A stretch of DNA of 44,749 nt from Deltaproteobacteria bacterium. Lineage in GTDB: Bacteria > Myxococcota_A > Polyangia > Haliangiales > Haliangiaceae. Each line of letters starts with the position of its first letter. The first letter of the stretch is position 1. The stretch is from assembly GCA_021413675.1 (NCBI GenBank), contig JAIOQA010000472.1:1-44749 (forward strand), given 5' to 3'. Below the pieces are notes generated by a model, which worked only from the letters and a program-made list of their open reading frames with translations, ran no database searches and had not been told where the DNA came from. Of this stretch, positions 21,062 through 31,392 are shown piece after piece. A program made the translations under genes and the position numbers.

Positions 21062-21754
21062 ATGGGCTCTAGGGACCATTCTCCAAGCGACCGGCGCCGT
21101 TTCTTCCGCGAGTCGGTTTACGGCGGGGCCGTCGTCCACGTGGATGGGGTCGCGCTGCGCGGGCAGATCACGAACCTGTCGCTGGGCGGCGCGCTGATCT
21201 CGCTGGGCGAGCACGTGCCGCACAAACCCGGGCTCAACCACGACGTCCGCATCGAGCTCGAGATCGGCGGGCACGGCTGGATCACCCAGCGCGCGCGCGT
21301 GCGCCGCGCGACCGCGCGCGAGGTCGCGGTCGCGTTCACCGAGATCAAGCCGAACGTGGAGGATGTGATCGAGGACGAGCTGCTCGCCGCGGTCGAGGCG
21401 CGCAACCGCCCGCGCGTCGTCGTCGTCGATGCCGAGCCCCACCGGCGCCGCCGCGTCTCGGAGCAGCTCCACGCCGCGGGCTGCATCTCGCTCGAGGCCG
21501 CGACGCCGCTCGAGGCGATCGCGATGGTCGAGGAGCCGCGCAACCACGTCGCCGCGATCGCGGTCGCCGACACCGTGCGCGACGCGCACCCGCTGGTCGC
21601 TTACCTCACCGACTCCAACCCCGGCATCCCGATCGCGATGCTCGCCGAGGACGCCAACACCGACGATGCGCGCTCGCGCAGCGCCTCGCGCGCCCGCACC
21701 GAGGACGAGCTCACGAACGCGATCACCGAGCACGTGCGCAGGCGAACGCCATAG
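21062..21754 (+). CDS. PilZ domain protein with degenerate receiver-like C-terminal domain
   Basis: A 230-aa cytoplasmic protein. The N-terminal PilZ domain has the cyclic-di-GMP signature: RxxxR in RRRFFR (12-16) and the D/N-x-S-x-x-G motif as NLSLGG (38-43). The second half (about 118-230) begins PRVVVVDAEPHRRRRVSEQL and has the fold pattern of a response-regulator receiver, but the usual beta-3 phospho-Asp and following Pro are not clearly kept, so phosphorylation is doubtful. The start is fixed by the AGGAGGG Shine-Dalgarno 4 bases before the ATG. It is divergent from the kinase gene. A c-di-GMP effector controlling surface behaviour is plausible but inferred. Confidence 0.85.
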   Translation: MGSRDHSPSDRRRFFRESVYGGAVVHVDGVALRGQITNLSLGGALISLGEHVPHKPGLNHDVRIELEIGGHGWITQRARVRRATAREVAVAFTEIKPNVEDVIEDELLAAVEARNRPRVVVVDAEPHRRRRVSEQLHAAGCISLEAATPLEAIAMVEEPRNHVAAIAVADTVRDAHPLVAYLTDSNPGIPIAMLAEDANTDDARSRSASRARTEDELTNAITEHVRRRTP

Positions 21755-21801
21755 CCGCTCGCGATGTCACAGATCGCCGCGGGGTCGTCTGTACTGACAC
21801 C

Positions 21802-22212
21802 ATGCGAAGAGCCATCCTCGCGCTCGCGATCCTCGTCCTCGCGCTCGCCGGCTGCGGCGCCCAGATCCCCGGCTGGCTGCCGGCGAACATCACGGAGGCG
21901 CGCGAGGCCCACAAGCCGCTCGTGCTGTTCTTCTACGCGACGTGGTGTCACTCGTGTCGCGCGTTCCAGGCCGACGTGCTCACCGATCCGCGGGTCGTCA
22001 CGGCGCTCACGCGCGTGAAGTTCGTCGAGTACAACGGCGGCACCAAGGCCGGTCTCGATGCGCTGCAGCGTTGCCGCGGCCGGAACGTCCCGCTCCTGGT
22101 CGCGATCGATGGCGAGGGCACGATCCGGCTGCGCGGCGACGGCGCCGAGCGCAACGCCGAGGCCTTCCTCGAGTTCCTCGGCGAGGCCGAGCGGGTGATC
22201 GGCCACCACTGA
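21802..22212 (+). CDS. Thioredoxin-fold lipoprotein
   Basis: A 136-aa exported protein. The N-terminus is a lipoprotein signal with lipobox LALAGC (Cys 18). The thioredoxin fold follows with the active site WCHSC (Cys 49 and 52) and a cis-Pro in RNVPLLVAID (97). It resembles the C-terminal domain of DsbD and stand-alone thioredoxin-like lipoproteins acting as periplasmic disulfide reductants. The residues between the two Cys (His-Ser) are untypical of cytoplasmic thioredoxin (Gly-Pro). It begins 47 bases after the PilZ gene; no Shine-Dalgarno is seen and TACTGA lies 4 bases before the ATG. Redox partner unknown. Confidence 0.85.
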   Translation: MRRAILALAILVLALAGCGAQIPGWLPANITEAREAHKPLVLFFYATWCHSCRAFQADVLTDPRVVTALTRVKFVEYNGGTKAGLDALQRCRGRNVPLLVAIDGEGTIRLRGDGAERNAEAFLEFLGEAERVIGHH

Positions 22213-22303
22213 TCCCGCCCTGTCACGGCGGCGCGGCGTCGGCGTCACGCGGCGCAGGTGCCGCAGCACAGCGGCGATCCGGTGGCCGTAGTACCGTCCG
22301 CGC

Positions 22304-23596
22304 ATGGTCGAGCCGCCCGACGCACCGCCGCACTGGCGGCGCCGCATCTTCGCGCTGACCTGGCTCTCGTACTTCTCGTACTACTTCACGCGGAACGCGT
22401 TCAAGGCGAGCAAGGCGGCGTTCCAGCGCGACTACCACCTGTCGAAGTCCCAGCTCAACTGGATCGACACCACCTACAACATCGCGTACTGCGTCGGCCA
22501 GGTGACCAACGGCGCGCTCGTCGAGCGCATCGGACCGCGCCGCTGGCTCGCGATCGGCATGCTGCTGTCGGCCGCGATGTGCGTCGCGTTCCAGCAGGTC
22601 GGCACGCCGAGCGGCGAGCTGATGGGCATCTACATGGTGATCTGGGGCATCAACGGCTTTGCCCAGTCGAGCGGCTGGCCGGCCAACGGCAAGGCGATGG
22701 CCGAGTGGTACGGCAGCGAGCGCCGCGGCACGGCGATGGGCCTGTGGTCGACCTGCTACCAGGCGGGCGGTCTGGTCGCGACGTTCCTGTCGGCGCGCGT
22801 GATCGGCTGGGGCTTCGGCTGGCGGTCGGTGTTCATCGCGCCGGCGATCTGGGTCGCCGTGGTGGCGGTCGCGATCGCGCTGTGGCTGCGCGATCGGCCG
22901 TCCCAGGTCGGCTACCGCGACCCCGATGCCGGCCCGCTCTCGGACCTGGAGCGGCGGCGCCTGCGCGCCGCCGAGATGCCCCGGGTCCTGCGCACGCCGA
23001 TGGTGTGGATGCTGGGCGCCGCGTACTTCTGCTGCAAGTCGATCCGCTACTCGTTCATCTTCTGGCTGCCGCTCTACCTCGCCGAGGCGTACCACTACTC
23101 CGACTCGACCTCGCTCGACGTCTCGATGGCGTTCGACGCGGGCGGCATCGTGTTCGTGGTCGCGGCGGGCGTCATCGCGGATCGCGTGTTCGCGCGGCGG
23201 CGCGTGCTGACCGCGTTCGGGTTCCTGTGGGCGCTGGTCGGCGCGCTGTTCCTCTACCGCCAGATCGCCGAGATCTCGCCGACCGTGAACGTCCTCGGGC
23301 TCGCGCTCGTCGGCGGCTGCCTGTTCGCCGCGGACTCGCTGATCTCTGGCGCGGTCACGCAGGATCTCGGCGGGCCGCACGCCGCGGGGCTGGCGGCGGG
23401 CCTCGTCAATGGCATCGGCTCGATCGGCCAGGTGGTGCAGGGCTTCGTGCTGGTGTGGGTGAGCGAGACCTACGGCTGGGGCACCCTGTTCGCGGTCTTC
23501 ATGGCGCTGGCCGCGGCCGGCGCGCTGTGCTTGATCCCATACCTGCGCGTCATGCCGGGGCACCGGCCGGCAGCGGGAGCCCCCGCGACCGCGTAG
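22304..23596 (+). CDS. MFS transporter, organophosphate:phosphate antiporter (GlpT/UhpT-like) family
   Basis: A 430-aa inner-membrane protein with about twelve hydrophobic segments and a central cytoplasmic loop (about 200-225). The start FALTWLSYFSYYFTRNAFK is typical of the OPA family (GlpT, UhpT, PgtP): an aromatic-rich first helix followed by an Arg-Asn pair. WGINGFAQSSGWPANGKAM and GTAMGLWSTCYQAGG match the helix 4-5 region of the family. The likely substrate is a phosphorylated sugar or glycerol 3-phosphate in exchange for phosphate, but it cannot be read from sequence by eye. TAGTAC lies 9 bases before the ATG, with no Shine-Dalgarno. Confidence 0.87.
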   Translation: MVEPPDAPPHWRRRIFALTWLSYFSYYFTRNAFKASKAAFQRDYHLSKSQLNWIDTTYNIAYCVGQVTNGALVERIGPRRWLAIGMLLSAAMCVAFQQVGTPSGELMGIYMVIWGINGFAQSSGWPANGKAMAEWYGSERRGTAMGLWSTCYQAGGLVATFLSARVIGWGFGWRSVFIAPAIWVAVVAVAIALWLRDRPSQVGYRDPDAGPLSDLERRRLRAAEMPRVLRTPMVWMLGAAYFCCKSIRYSFIFWLPLYLAEAYHYSDSTSLDVSMAFDAGGIVFVVAAGVIADRVFARRRVLTAFGFLWALVGALFLYRQIAEISPTVNVLGLALVGGCLFAADSLISGAVTQDLGGPHAAGLAAGLVNGIGSIGQVVQGFVLVWVSETYGWGTLFAVFMALAAAGALCLIPYLRVMPGHRPAAGAPATA

Positions 23597-23638
23597 TTGC
23601 CGCTCCCGGGCGCTGAAGTTTGTGTATGGTCCGGAACG

Positions 23639-25114
<1,476 letters not shown>

Positions 25115-25231
25115 TCGCGCGTAACCGCGCATACGTGTGTTCGCGCGAGTGATCGCCGGACGCGCGGAACACAACACGATCGCAACATCGGGCGCCCGCC
25201 TCGCTGGCTACAGCAGAGGTGAGGTGATCCC

Positions 25232-27130
25232 ATGCAAGCCCCATCCTCGCGCGCGCCGTTCCGTCGCGTCGCGCTGAATCTCGCGCTCCTCGCCGGCGCC
25301 CTGTGCAGCACCGGCGCGACCTGTAGCTCCGACGGCGATCCCCCGACCTACGCGATCACCGCGACCGTCACCGGCCTGGTCGGCGCGGGCCTCACCCTCG
25401 GCAACGCCGGCGAGACCGTGGTCGTCGACGCCGCCGGTCCGCTGACGGTCACCGCCGAGGTCCCCGACGGCACCAGCTACGACGTGACCGTGATCGCGCA
25501 ACCGCACGATCCCGATCAGACCTGCACGATCACCAACGGCACCGGCACCATCCACGGCGCCGACGCCGTCGACATCGCGATCACCTGCGTCACCGCGCCG
25601 GCGCCGCTCACGCTGGTCAGCCGCGCGCCGCAGGATGGCGCCACCGAGGTCGCGGCGACGGTCACGCCCACGCTCACGTTCTCCGCGCCGATCGACACCG
25701 CCACGACCTCGAGCATCACGCTGACCAGCGCGAGCGGCACGACCGCGATCGCGATCAGCGCGATCGGCGTCGACGTCACGATCACGCCCGCGCAGCCGCT
25801 GGCGCCGCTCACGACCTACACGCTGACGATCGGCGCTGACCTGCGCGGCACCGGCGGCGAGCAACTCGCCGCGGCGATCGCGACGACGTTCACGATCGCC
25901 GGCGCCGACTGGGGCACTGCCGTCCGGGTTCCGGACGCGACCATCAACGGGTTCGTGCCGCGGGTCGCGCTCGACGCCGCCGGCGACGGCGTGATGCTGT
26001 GGGCCGGCGGCAGCGGCAGCTCGATCGCGGAGTGGTCGAGCAGCTACAGCCCCGCCACCGGCTGGAGCGCGCCGGTGGCGATGCGCGCGGCGAACGCCGA
26101 GGCCCTCGCGCTCGCGATGAACCCCGGCGGCGCCGCGGTCGCGACCTGGCTCGAGTACGACGGCACCCGCAGGAACGTCTGGGCGAGCCACTACGCGGCC
26201 GCGACCGGCTGGAGCGCGGCGGAGCTGATCGAGACCCTCGACACCGTCGCGATGGATCCGGCGCTCGCGATCGACGGCGCCGGTAACGCGATCGCGGTAT
26301 GGCGGCAGGAGGGCGCGAACCAGTTCGAGCTCGACATCTGGGCCAACCGCTACGTCGCCGGCGTGGGCTGGGGCACCCCGGTCATGCTCGGCACGCCGGA
26401 CAACGCCTCCGCGCCCACGGTCGCGGTCGACAGTGCCGGTAACGCCTTCGCGATCTGGGGCGGCAACTACGGCCTCGGCGCGGCGCGCTACACCGTCGGT
26501 AGCGGCTGGGGCGGCCGCGTCCGCATCGACGACAACATGCCGGCGGGGTCGCTCGGCGGCACCGGCAACGGCCAGGTCGTGCTCGCCGACAACGGGGACG
26601 CCACGGCGGTGTACATGGACGGCGACGGCACCCGCTACAACCTGATGGCGGTGCGCTACAGCGGCGGGACCTGGAGCGCGCCGGTGCTGATCGAGCACGA
26701 CGACCACGGCAACGCGATCTACCCGCGCCTCGGCCTCGACGCCACCGGCGCGGTCACCGCGGTGTGGACGCAGTGGGACGGCACGCGCAACAACATCTAT
26801 GCGAACCGCTACACCGTCGCCGGCGGCTGGACCGCACCCGCGCTCGTCGAGACCACCGATCTGGGCAACGCCGGCGACGTGCGGCTGGCGATCAACGCGA
26901 ACGGCGACGCGGCCGCGATCTGGCGGCAGTACAACGGCGTCGAGGATCAGTTCTGGGGCGCGCGCCGCACGGCGGGCGGCTGGGGCACCGCGCAGCTCCT
27001 GCAGGTGACCACCGGCAACAGCATCGGCGAGCATCAGATCGCGATCGATGGCAGCGGTCAGGCGCTCGCGGTCTGGTACGAGTCGGCGCCGTCGCAGCAG
27101 GCGCAGCTCTGGGCCAGCTGGGCCCCCTGA
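25232..27130 (+). CDS. Secreted Ig-like and eight-repeat beta-propeller-like protein
   Basis: A 632-aa exported protein: signal peptide (about 1-30, possibly a lipoprotein at Cys 25 or 31, though neither lipobox is canonical), a domain ITATVTGLVGAGLTL...QPHDPDQTC (about 40-120) common in bacterial surface lipoproteins, then an SbsA/Big_5-type Ig domain (APQDGATEVAATVTPTLTFS, about 128-222), and then eight copies of a unit of about 48 residues of the form A(I/V)D..GNA.AVW...DGTR.N.WA.RY....GW..P. The first half-unit (WGTAVRVPD) appears to complete the last (WASWAP), as in propellers that close by a velcro strand. Start: ATG at 25232 with GAGGTGATCCC upstream. Role probably adhesion or binding; unknown. 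Confidence 0.82.
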   Translation: MQAPSSRAPFRRVALNLALLAGALCSTGATCSSDGDPPTYAITATVTGLVGAGLTLGNAGETVVVDAAGPLTVTAEVPDGTSYDVTVIAQPHDPDQTCTITNGTGTIHGADAVDIAITCVTAPAPLTLVSRAPQDGATEVAATVTPTLTFSAPIDTATTSSITLTSASGTTAIAISAIGVDVTITPAQPLAPLTTYTLTIGADLRGTGGEQLAAAIATTFTIAGADWGTAVRVPDATINGFVPRVALDAAGDGVMLWAGGSGSSIAEWSSSYSPATGWSAPVAMRAANAEALALAMNPGGAAVATWLEYDGTRRNVWASHYAAATGWSAAELIETLDTVAMDPALAIDGAGNAIAVWRQEGANQFELDIWANRYVAGVGWGTPVMLGTPDNASAPTVAVDSAGNAFAIWGGNYGLGAARYTVGSGWGGRVRIDDNMPAGSLGGTGNGQVVLADNGDATAVYMDGDGTRYNLMAVRYSGGTWSAPVLIEHDDHGNAIYPRLGLDATGAVTAVWTQWDGTRNNIYANRYTVAGGWTAPALVETTDLGNAGDVRLAINANGDAAAIWRQYNGVEDQFWGARRTAGGWGTAQLLQVTTGNSIGEHQIAIDGSGQALAVWYESAPSQQAQLWASWAP

Positions 27131-27159
27131 CGTCTGAGCTGCTCGCTATCGCTCGGGCG

Positions 27160-28182
27160 TCACGCGCCCGCGGGTAGCCGGACCTCGACCGCGAGCCCGC
27201 CGAGCGCGGCCCGGCTGAAGCGCACCGCGCCGCCGTGCCGCTCGGCGATCGCGCGCACGATCGCGAGCCCGAGCCCGTGGCCGCCGGTGTCGCGGCTGCG
27301 CGACGCGTCGACGCGCCGCAGCCGCCGGCCCAGCTCGGGCAGGAGGTGATCGGCCACGCCCGGCCCGCCGTCCTCGACGCGCACGATCACGTCGGCACCG
27401 CGGCGCGCGACCGCGACCGCGATCGCGCCGCCGCCCGCGTGCCGGACCGCGTTGCCGAGCAGGTTGGTGAGCACCTGCTCGACACGCACCGGATCGACGG
27501 TCGCGGGCGTCGCGGGCGCGTCGCAGCGCACGTCGGTGATCTCGGGGTGCGCGAGCCGCACGCGCTCGGTCGCGGCGGTCGCGATCGCGCCGACATCGCA
27601 GGCCTCGGTCAGCATCGCGAGCGCCGGGTCCTCGAGGATCGCGAGCTCGCGCACGTCGGCGATCAGCCGCTCGAGGCGCGCGCTCTCGCCCTCGAGATGA
27701 TCGAGCAGCCGCCCGCGGTCGCCGGCATCCGCGCGCAGCGCCGCGGCGATGCCGATGAGCGTCGTGGTCGGCGTGGCGAGCTCGTGCGCGAGATCCGCGA
27801 ACAGCCGGCGGCGCTCCTGATCGGCGCGCTTGACCTCGGCCAGCGTGCGCTCGAGCGCCGCGGCCATCGCGCGGAACCCGGTGCGCAGCCCGAGGAAGTC
27901 CTTGCCGGCGGTCATCGTCGGCAGCTCGGCCGCGAAGTCACCGGCGGCGAGCCGCTCGTAGGCACCGACCACCGGGTGCGTGAGCCGGCCGACGAGGAAG
28001 CGGGTGATGCCGTAGGTGATCAGGCTCGGCAGGACGAAGACCGCGAGCAGCAGCACCAGCCGCGAGCCCGACGGCGTCCCGACGAGCGCCGCGACCGCGC
28101 CGAACAGCCCGGCCATCGTGACGAGCGCGAGCAGCGCGACCTTCGCCGGCAGCGACAGCCCCGCGCCGGCGACGCGGCTCAC
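27160..28182 (-). CDS. Sensor histidine kinase of a two-component system
   Basis: A 340-aa inner-membrane kinase. Two membrane helices (about 12-34 and 42-64) are separated by only a few residues, so there is almost no periplasmic sensor; signal may come from the membrane or a partner. A HAMP-like linker (65-115) leads to the H-box FADLAHELATP (His 133), N-box NLLGNAVRHA and G-box GGHGLGLAIV. The GTG start at 28182 forms a GTGA overlap with the regulator's stop, giving translational coupling; the upstream open frame to 28470 is antisense-like and rejected. It is convergent with the propeller protein gene (29 bases apart). Signal unknown. Confidence 0.9.
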   Translation of the reverse strand: MSRVAGAGLSLPAKVALLALVTMAGLFGAVAALVGTPSGSRLVLLLAVFVLPSLITYGITRFLVGRLTHPVVGAYERLAAGDFAAELPTMTAGKDFLGLRTGFRAMAAALERTLAEVKRADQERRRLFADLAHELATPTTTLIGIAAALRADAGDRGRLLDHLEGESARLERLIADVRELAILEDPALAMLTEACDVGAIATAATERVRLAHPEITDVRCDAPATPATVDPVRVEQVLTNLLGNAVRHAGGGAIAVAVARRGADVIVRVEDGGPGVADHLLPELGRRLRRVDASRSRDTGGHGLGLAIVRAIAERHGGAVRFSRAALGGLAVEVRLPAGA

Positions 28183-28871
28183 GCGTCGCCCAGCCGGTAC
28201 CCGGCGCCGTGCACCGCGTGGATCGGCGCGGGCGTCAGGCCGGCCGCCTCGAGCTTCCGGCGCAGGCGCGTGACGTGACAGTCGACGTTGCGCGCGTAGC
28301 CCTCGTTGCTCGTGCCGAACACGTCCTGCAGCAGCTGGCGCCGCGACAGCACCGCGCCCGGCTGACGACAGAGCTGCGCGAGCAGCGCGAACTCGGTCGG
28401 CGTCAGGACCAGCGCCTGGCCACGAGCCAGCGCGCGATGCCCGCGCAGGTCGATCTCGATCTCGTTCCATCGCACGCTCGCTGGCGCGTCGCCGCCGCGC
28501 TGGCCGATCCGCCGGAGCAGCGCCGCGATCCGCGCCAGCAGCACCGCCGGCGCGAACGGCTTGACCACGTAGTCGTCGGCGCCCGCGTCGAGGCCGACGA
28601 CCATGTCGGCCTCGCTGCCGCGCGCGGTCACCATCACCACGCCGGGGCTGGGCGCGAACCGCGCGCGCAGCTCGCGACAGACCTCGATGCCATCCATGCC
28701 CGGCAGGTTGAGATCGAGCACGACCACGTCGGGCCGCGCCGCGGCGCAGGCCGCGAGCGCCGCATCGCCATCGCCGACCGCGGCCACCGCGTAGCCCGCG
28801 GCCTCCAGATGCACCACCGTCACCTCGCGCAGCGCGCGATCATCCTCGACCAGGAGGAGCCGCTCGGCCAT
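28179..28871 (-). CDS. OmpR/PhoB-family response regulator
   Basis: A 230-aa DNA-binding regulator. Receiver domain (1-120): acidic pair Asp10-Asp11 in LLLVEDD, phospho-acceptor Asp53 in VVLDLNLPG, Thr82 and Lys104 in DYVVKPF. The winged-helix domain follows (about 130-228) with the family ending NVDCHVTRLRRKLEAAG. Start: ATG at 28871; a GTG at 28886 is possible, but its Shine-Dalgarno would abut it. It lies 69 bases after the DUF2330 gene in the same direction and is coupled to its sensor kinase. Confidence 0.93.
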   Translation of the reverse strand: MAERLLLVEDDRALREVTVVHLEAAGYAVAAVGDGDAALAACAAARPDVVVLDLNLPGMDGIEVCRELRARFAPSPGVVMVTARGSEADMVVGLDAGADDYVVKPFAPAVLLARIAALLRRIGQRGGDAPASVRWNEIEIDLRGHRALARGQALVLTPTEFALLAQLCRQPGAVLSRRQLLQDVFGTSNEGYARNVDCHVTRLRRKLEAAGLTPAPIHAVHGAGYRLGDA

Positions 28872-28940
28872 GAGCCGAACGTACACCTCCCGCGCGCAGC
28901 CGGCGGGTCGGGCTCCTGCGAGAATCCCGCAGCCGCTAGC

Positions 28941-30452
28941 TCAGCGCCGCCGGCGCCGGCGCAGCACGACGAGCACGATCAGCGCGGCGCCCGACGCCGA
29001 CGCCCCGCCCTCGGCGGCGCACCCGCAGCCCTGGGGCTTGCGGACCGGCGGCGGCAGCGTGATCCCGCCGCTCGACATCACCCCGATCGCCGGGACGTCG
29101 CTCGCGACGAACGCCGCGAGCTCGGTCTGGCCGCGCGGCGCGAACGCGGTGTTGGTCGCGGCGATCGGCGCGGCGATCTGCTGCTGCGGCGGGCCGCCCC
29201 AGCGCCCGCGCTGCGGCGCCTCGCACGCGATCGCGCCGGTCCACGGGTGCAGGATGAGATAGCGGCCCTGGAAGTTGTTGTAGCCGGTCTTCGTGACGTC
29301 CATCGAGATCTTGCCCTGCGCGTCGGGGATGCCGCGCCCGCCCTCGATGCCCTCGACCGCCTTGAAGACCAGATCCTGCGACACTTCCTTGCCGTAGCGC
29401 GCGTGCAGCCGGGTCAGCGTGAAGTTGGCGTAGCCGGTGTCCTGGTACGCGCCCGTGAGCACGTCGGCGCCGAGGGTCGCGAGGTCGTTGCCGTCGAGCG
29501 TCGGGCCCGGGCACGGGTCGCAGCTGCCCGAGTCCCACGAGTACTCCGTGACCACCGCGCCCGGCGCCTGCGCGAGCACGTGGTCGAAGAGCGCCGCGTA
29601 GAACTCGCCGAACCGGGTGCGGACCTCGTCCTTCACCGTGATGTTGGTAGGGATCGTGGTGTTGGGATAGTTCGCGACCTCGTAGCGCGTGTTGGGCGCG
29701 AGGATGTTCACGATCAGGTCCTGCTTGCCGTTGGCGTTGGCCAGGCCGAGCCGGATCGGCAGCGTGAACTCGGGGCTGTCGTAGTGGAACCGCAAGGGCG
29801 ACAAGGTCGCCATGCCGCCCTCGAACTTGACCTTCTTCGGATCGACCTTGGCGACGAAGAACTTGGTACCTGCCTCGATGTACGGCCGGAGCAGCGGCTC
29901 GGCGCCCTTCGGGATCTGGTACTTGTTCGCGCGCAGCCAGCCGTCGAGGCCGGTCGAGTCCGTGGCCGAGAGCACGACGATGTCGTACTCGGCGACCGAG
30001 AACTTGGCCTCGATCGTCACGTGGTAGCGCTCGCGGTCGTCGTCGCCGCCGGAGTCTTCCCCCGCGCTATCCGACACCGCCATGACCTCCCCGCGCTCGT
30101 ACTCGTACGGCGGCTCGACGTAGCAGGGGTCCTGCTCCCAGTACTCGACCAGCCGCGGCGCGCCCAGCGTGTCGACCTTGGCGAACAGCTCGCGCGGCAG
30201 GGTCTTCACCTGGTCCTTCTTGATCACCACCGGGACCGGGACCACCAGCGCGAAGCCCTCGGGCGGGCCCTGGTAGTTGTTCTGCATCGACAGCACCGTC
30301 GTGGTGCCGTGGCGCATCAGCACCACCTGGGTCGCGTTGTTGAACATCTCCGCGCCGGCCCCGCCGACGTAGAAGCCGCAGAACGCATGGGCGGCGGGCG
30401 CGGCCAGCGCGACGAGCGCGAGGCCGGTGACGATCGAGACGAGTCGGCGCAT
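28941..30452 (-). CDS. DUF2330 protein with MYXO-CTERM-like sorting tail
   Basis: A 503-aa exported protein. Signal peptide MRRLVSIVTGLALVALAAPA, cleaved after AHA (about 23), then the DUF2330 start FCGFYVGGAGAEMFNNATQV and core motifs such as LVVPVPVVIKKDQVKTL and LGAPRLVEYWEQDPC. The C-terminus has Gly-Cys-Gly-Cys, a short hydrophobic helix (GAALIVLVVL) and six Arg: the tripartite MYXO-CTERM pattern recognised by a rhombosortase-like/myxosortase system that anchors proteins at the myxobacterial surface. The ATG at 30452 has GAGGGGG 4 bases upstream; the longer frame to 30497 has no homology. Function of DUF2330 is unknown; surface location is inferred from the tail. Confidence 0.88.
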   Translation of the reverse strand: MRRLVSIVTGLALVALAAPAAHAFCGFYVGGAGAEMFNNATQVVLMRHGTTTVLSMQNNYQGPPEGFALVVPVPVVIKKDQVKTLPRELFAKVDTLGAPRLVEYWEQDPCYVEPPYEYERGEVMAVSDSAGEDSGGDDDRERYHVTIEAKFSVAEYDIVVLSATDSTGLDGWLRANKYQIPKGAEPLLRPYIEAGTKFFVAKVDPKKVKFEGGMATLSPLRFHYDSPEFTLPIRLGLANANGKQDLIVNILAPNTRYEVANYPNTTIPTNITVKDEVRTRFGEFYAALFDHVLAQAPGAVVTEYSWDSGSCDPCPGPTLDGNDLATLGADVLTGAYQDTGYANFTLTRLHARYGKEVSQDLVFKAVEGIEGGRGIPDAQGKISMDVTKTGYNNFQGRYLILHPWTGAIACEAPQRGRWGGPPQQQIAAPIAATNTAFAPRGQTELAAFVASDVPAIGVMSSGGITLPPPVRKPQGCGCAAEGGASASGAALIVLVVLRRRRRR

Positions 30453-30508
30453 GAGTCCCCCTCGCGGCGCAGTGCGACGCGGTTCCGGACAACGCACCGC
30501 GATCCGCC

Positions 30509-30522
30509 GCGATCTAAATCGC
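30509..30522. promoter_or_regulatory. Possible operator between DUF2330 and SDR genes
   Basis: GCGAT-CTAA-ATCGC, a short inverted repeat in the 120-base divergent region. It is also the most AT-rich point of that region. Arms are only 5 bases, so chance occurrence is quite possible. Confidence 0.22.
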
Positions 30523-30572
30523 CGCCAAGTTCGTGCTCAGCTCCGGTGTCGGGTTCGCGGTACAACCGGGCC

Positions 30573-31382
30573 ATGGAGTTTCAGACCGCGGTGATCACGG
30601 GCGGCGGCGGCGGCCTCGGACGGGCGTTCTGCGAGGAGCTCGGCGCCACCCGCGCCCGGATCGTGGTCGCCGACATCGACCTGGCCGCAGCCGAGGCCAC
30701 GGTGGCGCTGGTCAAGCGCGCCGGCGGCGACGGCAAGGCCGTCCAGTGCGACGTCTCGGACCCCGCGCAGATCGACGCGCTGGCCGCGACCGCGAAGGCC
30801 TGGCTCGGCGACGTGGATCTGCTGGTCAACAACGCCGGCGTCGCGGTCGCGGGTGACTTCGCCGCGATCGGCCTCGCCGAGTGGCAGTGGATCATGGGCA
30901 TCAACCTGTGGGGCGTGATCTACGGCTGCCGCGCGTTCGTGCCGGCGATGCAGGCGCGCCGGCGCGGCGCGATCATCAACGTCGCGTCCGCCGCCGGCCT
31001 GCTCTCGGCGCCCAAGATGGCGCCATACAACGTCACCAAGGCCGCGGTGGTCGCGCTGTCCGAGACCATGCACGCCGAGCTCGCCCGCGACGGCATCCAC
31101 GTCTCGGCGCTGTGCCCGACCTTCTTCCGCACCAACATCGGCGAGGCCAGCCGCGGCCCGCTCGATCCCAGGATGATCAAGCTCATGCACTCGATGATGG
31201 ATCGCTCGAAGATCCAGGCGCCCGAGGTCGCGCAGGCCGCGCTGACCGCGGTCGCGAAGAACCAGCTCTACGTCGTGCCGATGGCCGACGGGCGCGCGAT
31301 GTGGCGGCTCAAGCGGCTGCAGCCCCAGCGGTTCTACGACCTGCTGGCGAGCAAGCTGCTGCGGCGCTTCACCCGGCTCTGA
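30573..31382 (+). CDS. Short-chain dehydrogenase/reductase
   Basis: A 269-aa NAD(P)-dependent oxidoreductase of the classical SDR type. Seen: dinucleotide loop TGGGGGLGRAF (9-19), Asp after strand beta-2 (VVADID, which favours NAD(H)), NNAG (86-89), and the catalytic Ser139, Tyr152 and Lys156 (PYNVTKAA). The C-terminal part (PMADGRAMWRLKRLQPQRFYDL) is typical of SDRs acting on hydrophobic alcohols or acyl substrates, but the substrate is not known. The ATG at 30573 lies 6 bases after TACAAC with no Shine-Dalgarno. It is convergent with the small membrane protein gene, 10 bases apart. Confidence 0.88.
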   Translation: MEFQTAVITGGGGGLGRAFCEELGATRARIVVADIDLAAAEATVALVKRAGGDGKAVQCDVSDPAQIDALAATAKAWLGDVDLLVNNAGVAVAGDFAAIGLAEWQWIMGINLWGVIYGCRAFVPAMQARRRGAIINVASAAGLLSAPKMAPYNVTKAAVVALSETMHAELARDGIHVSALCPTFFRTNIGEASRGPLDPRMIKLMHSMMDRSKIQAPEVAQAALTAVAKNQLYVVPMADGRAMWRLKRLQPQRFYDLLASKLLRRFTRL

Positions 31383-31392
31383 TCGGTGCGGG

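Noticed and set aside
19018-21072. 684-aa plus-strand frame opposite the kinase
   Set aside because: Arg/Glu/His-rich low-complexity shadow; the kinase and ATPase motifs lie on the minus strand.
28209-30572. N-terminal extension of the SDR to 1057 aa across the regulator and DUF2330 genes
   Set aside because: It crosses two well-supported genes on the other strand; SDR homology starts at 30573.
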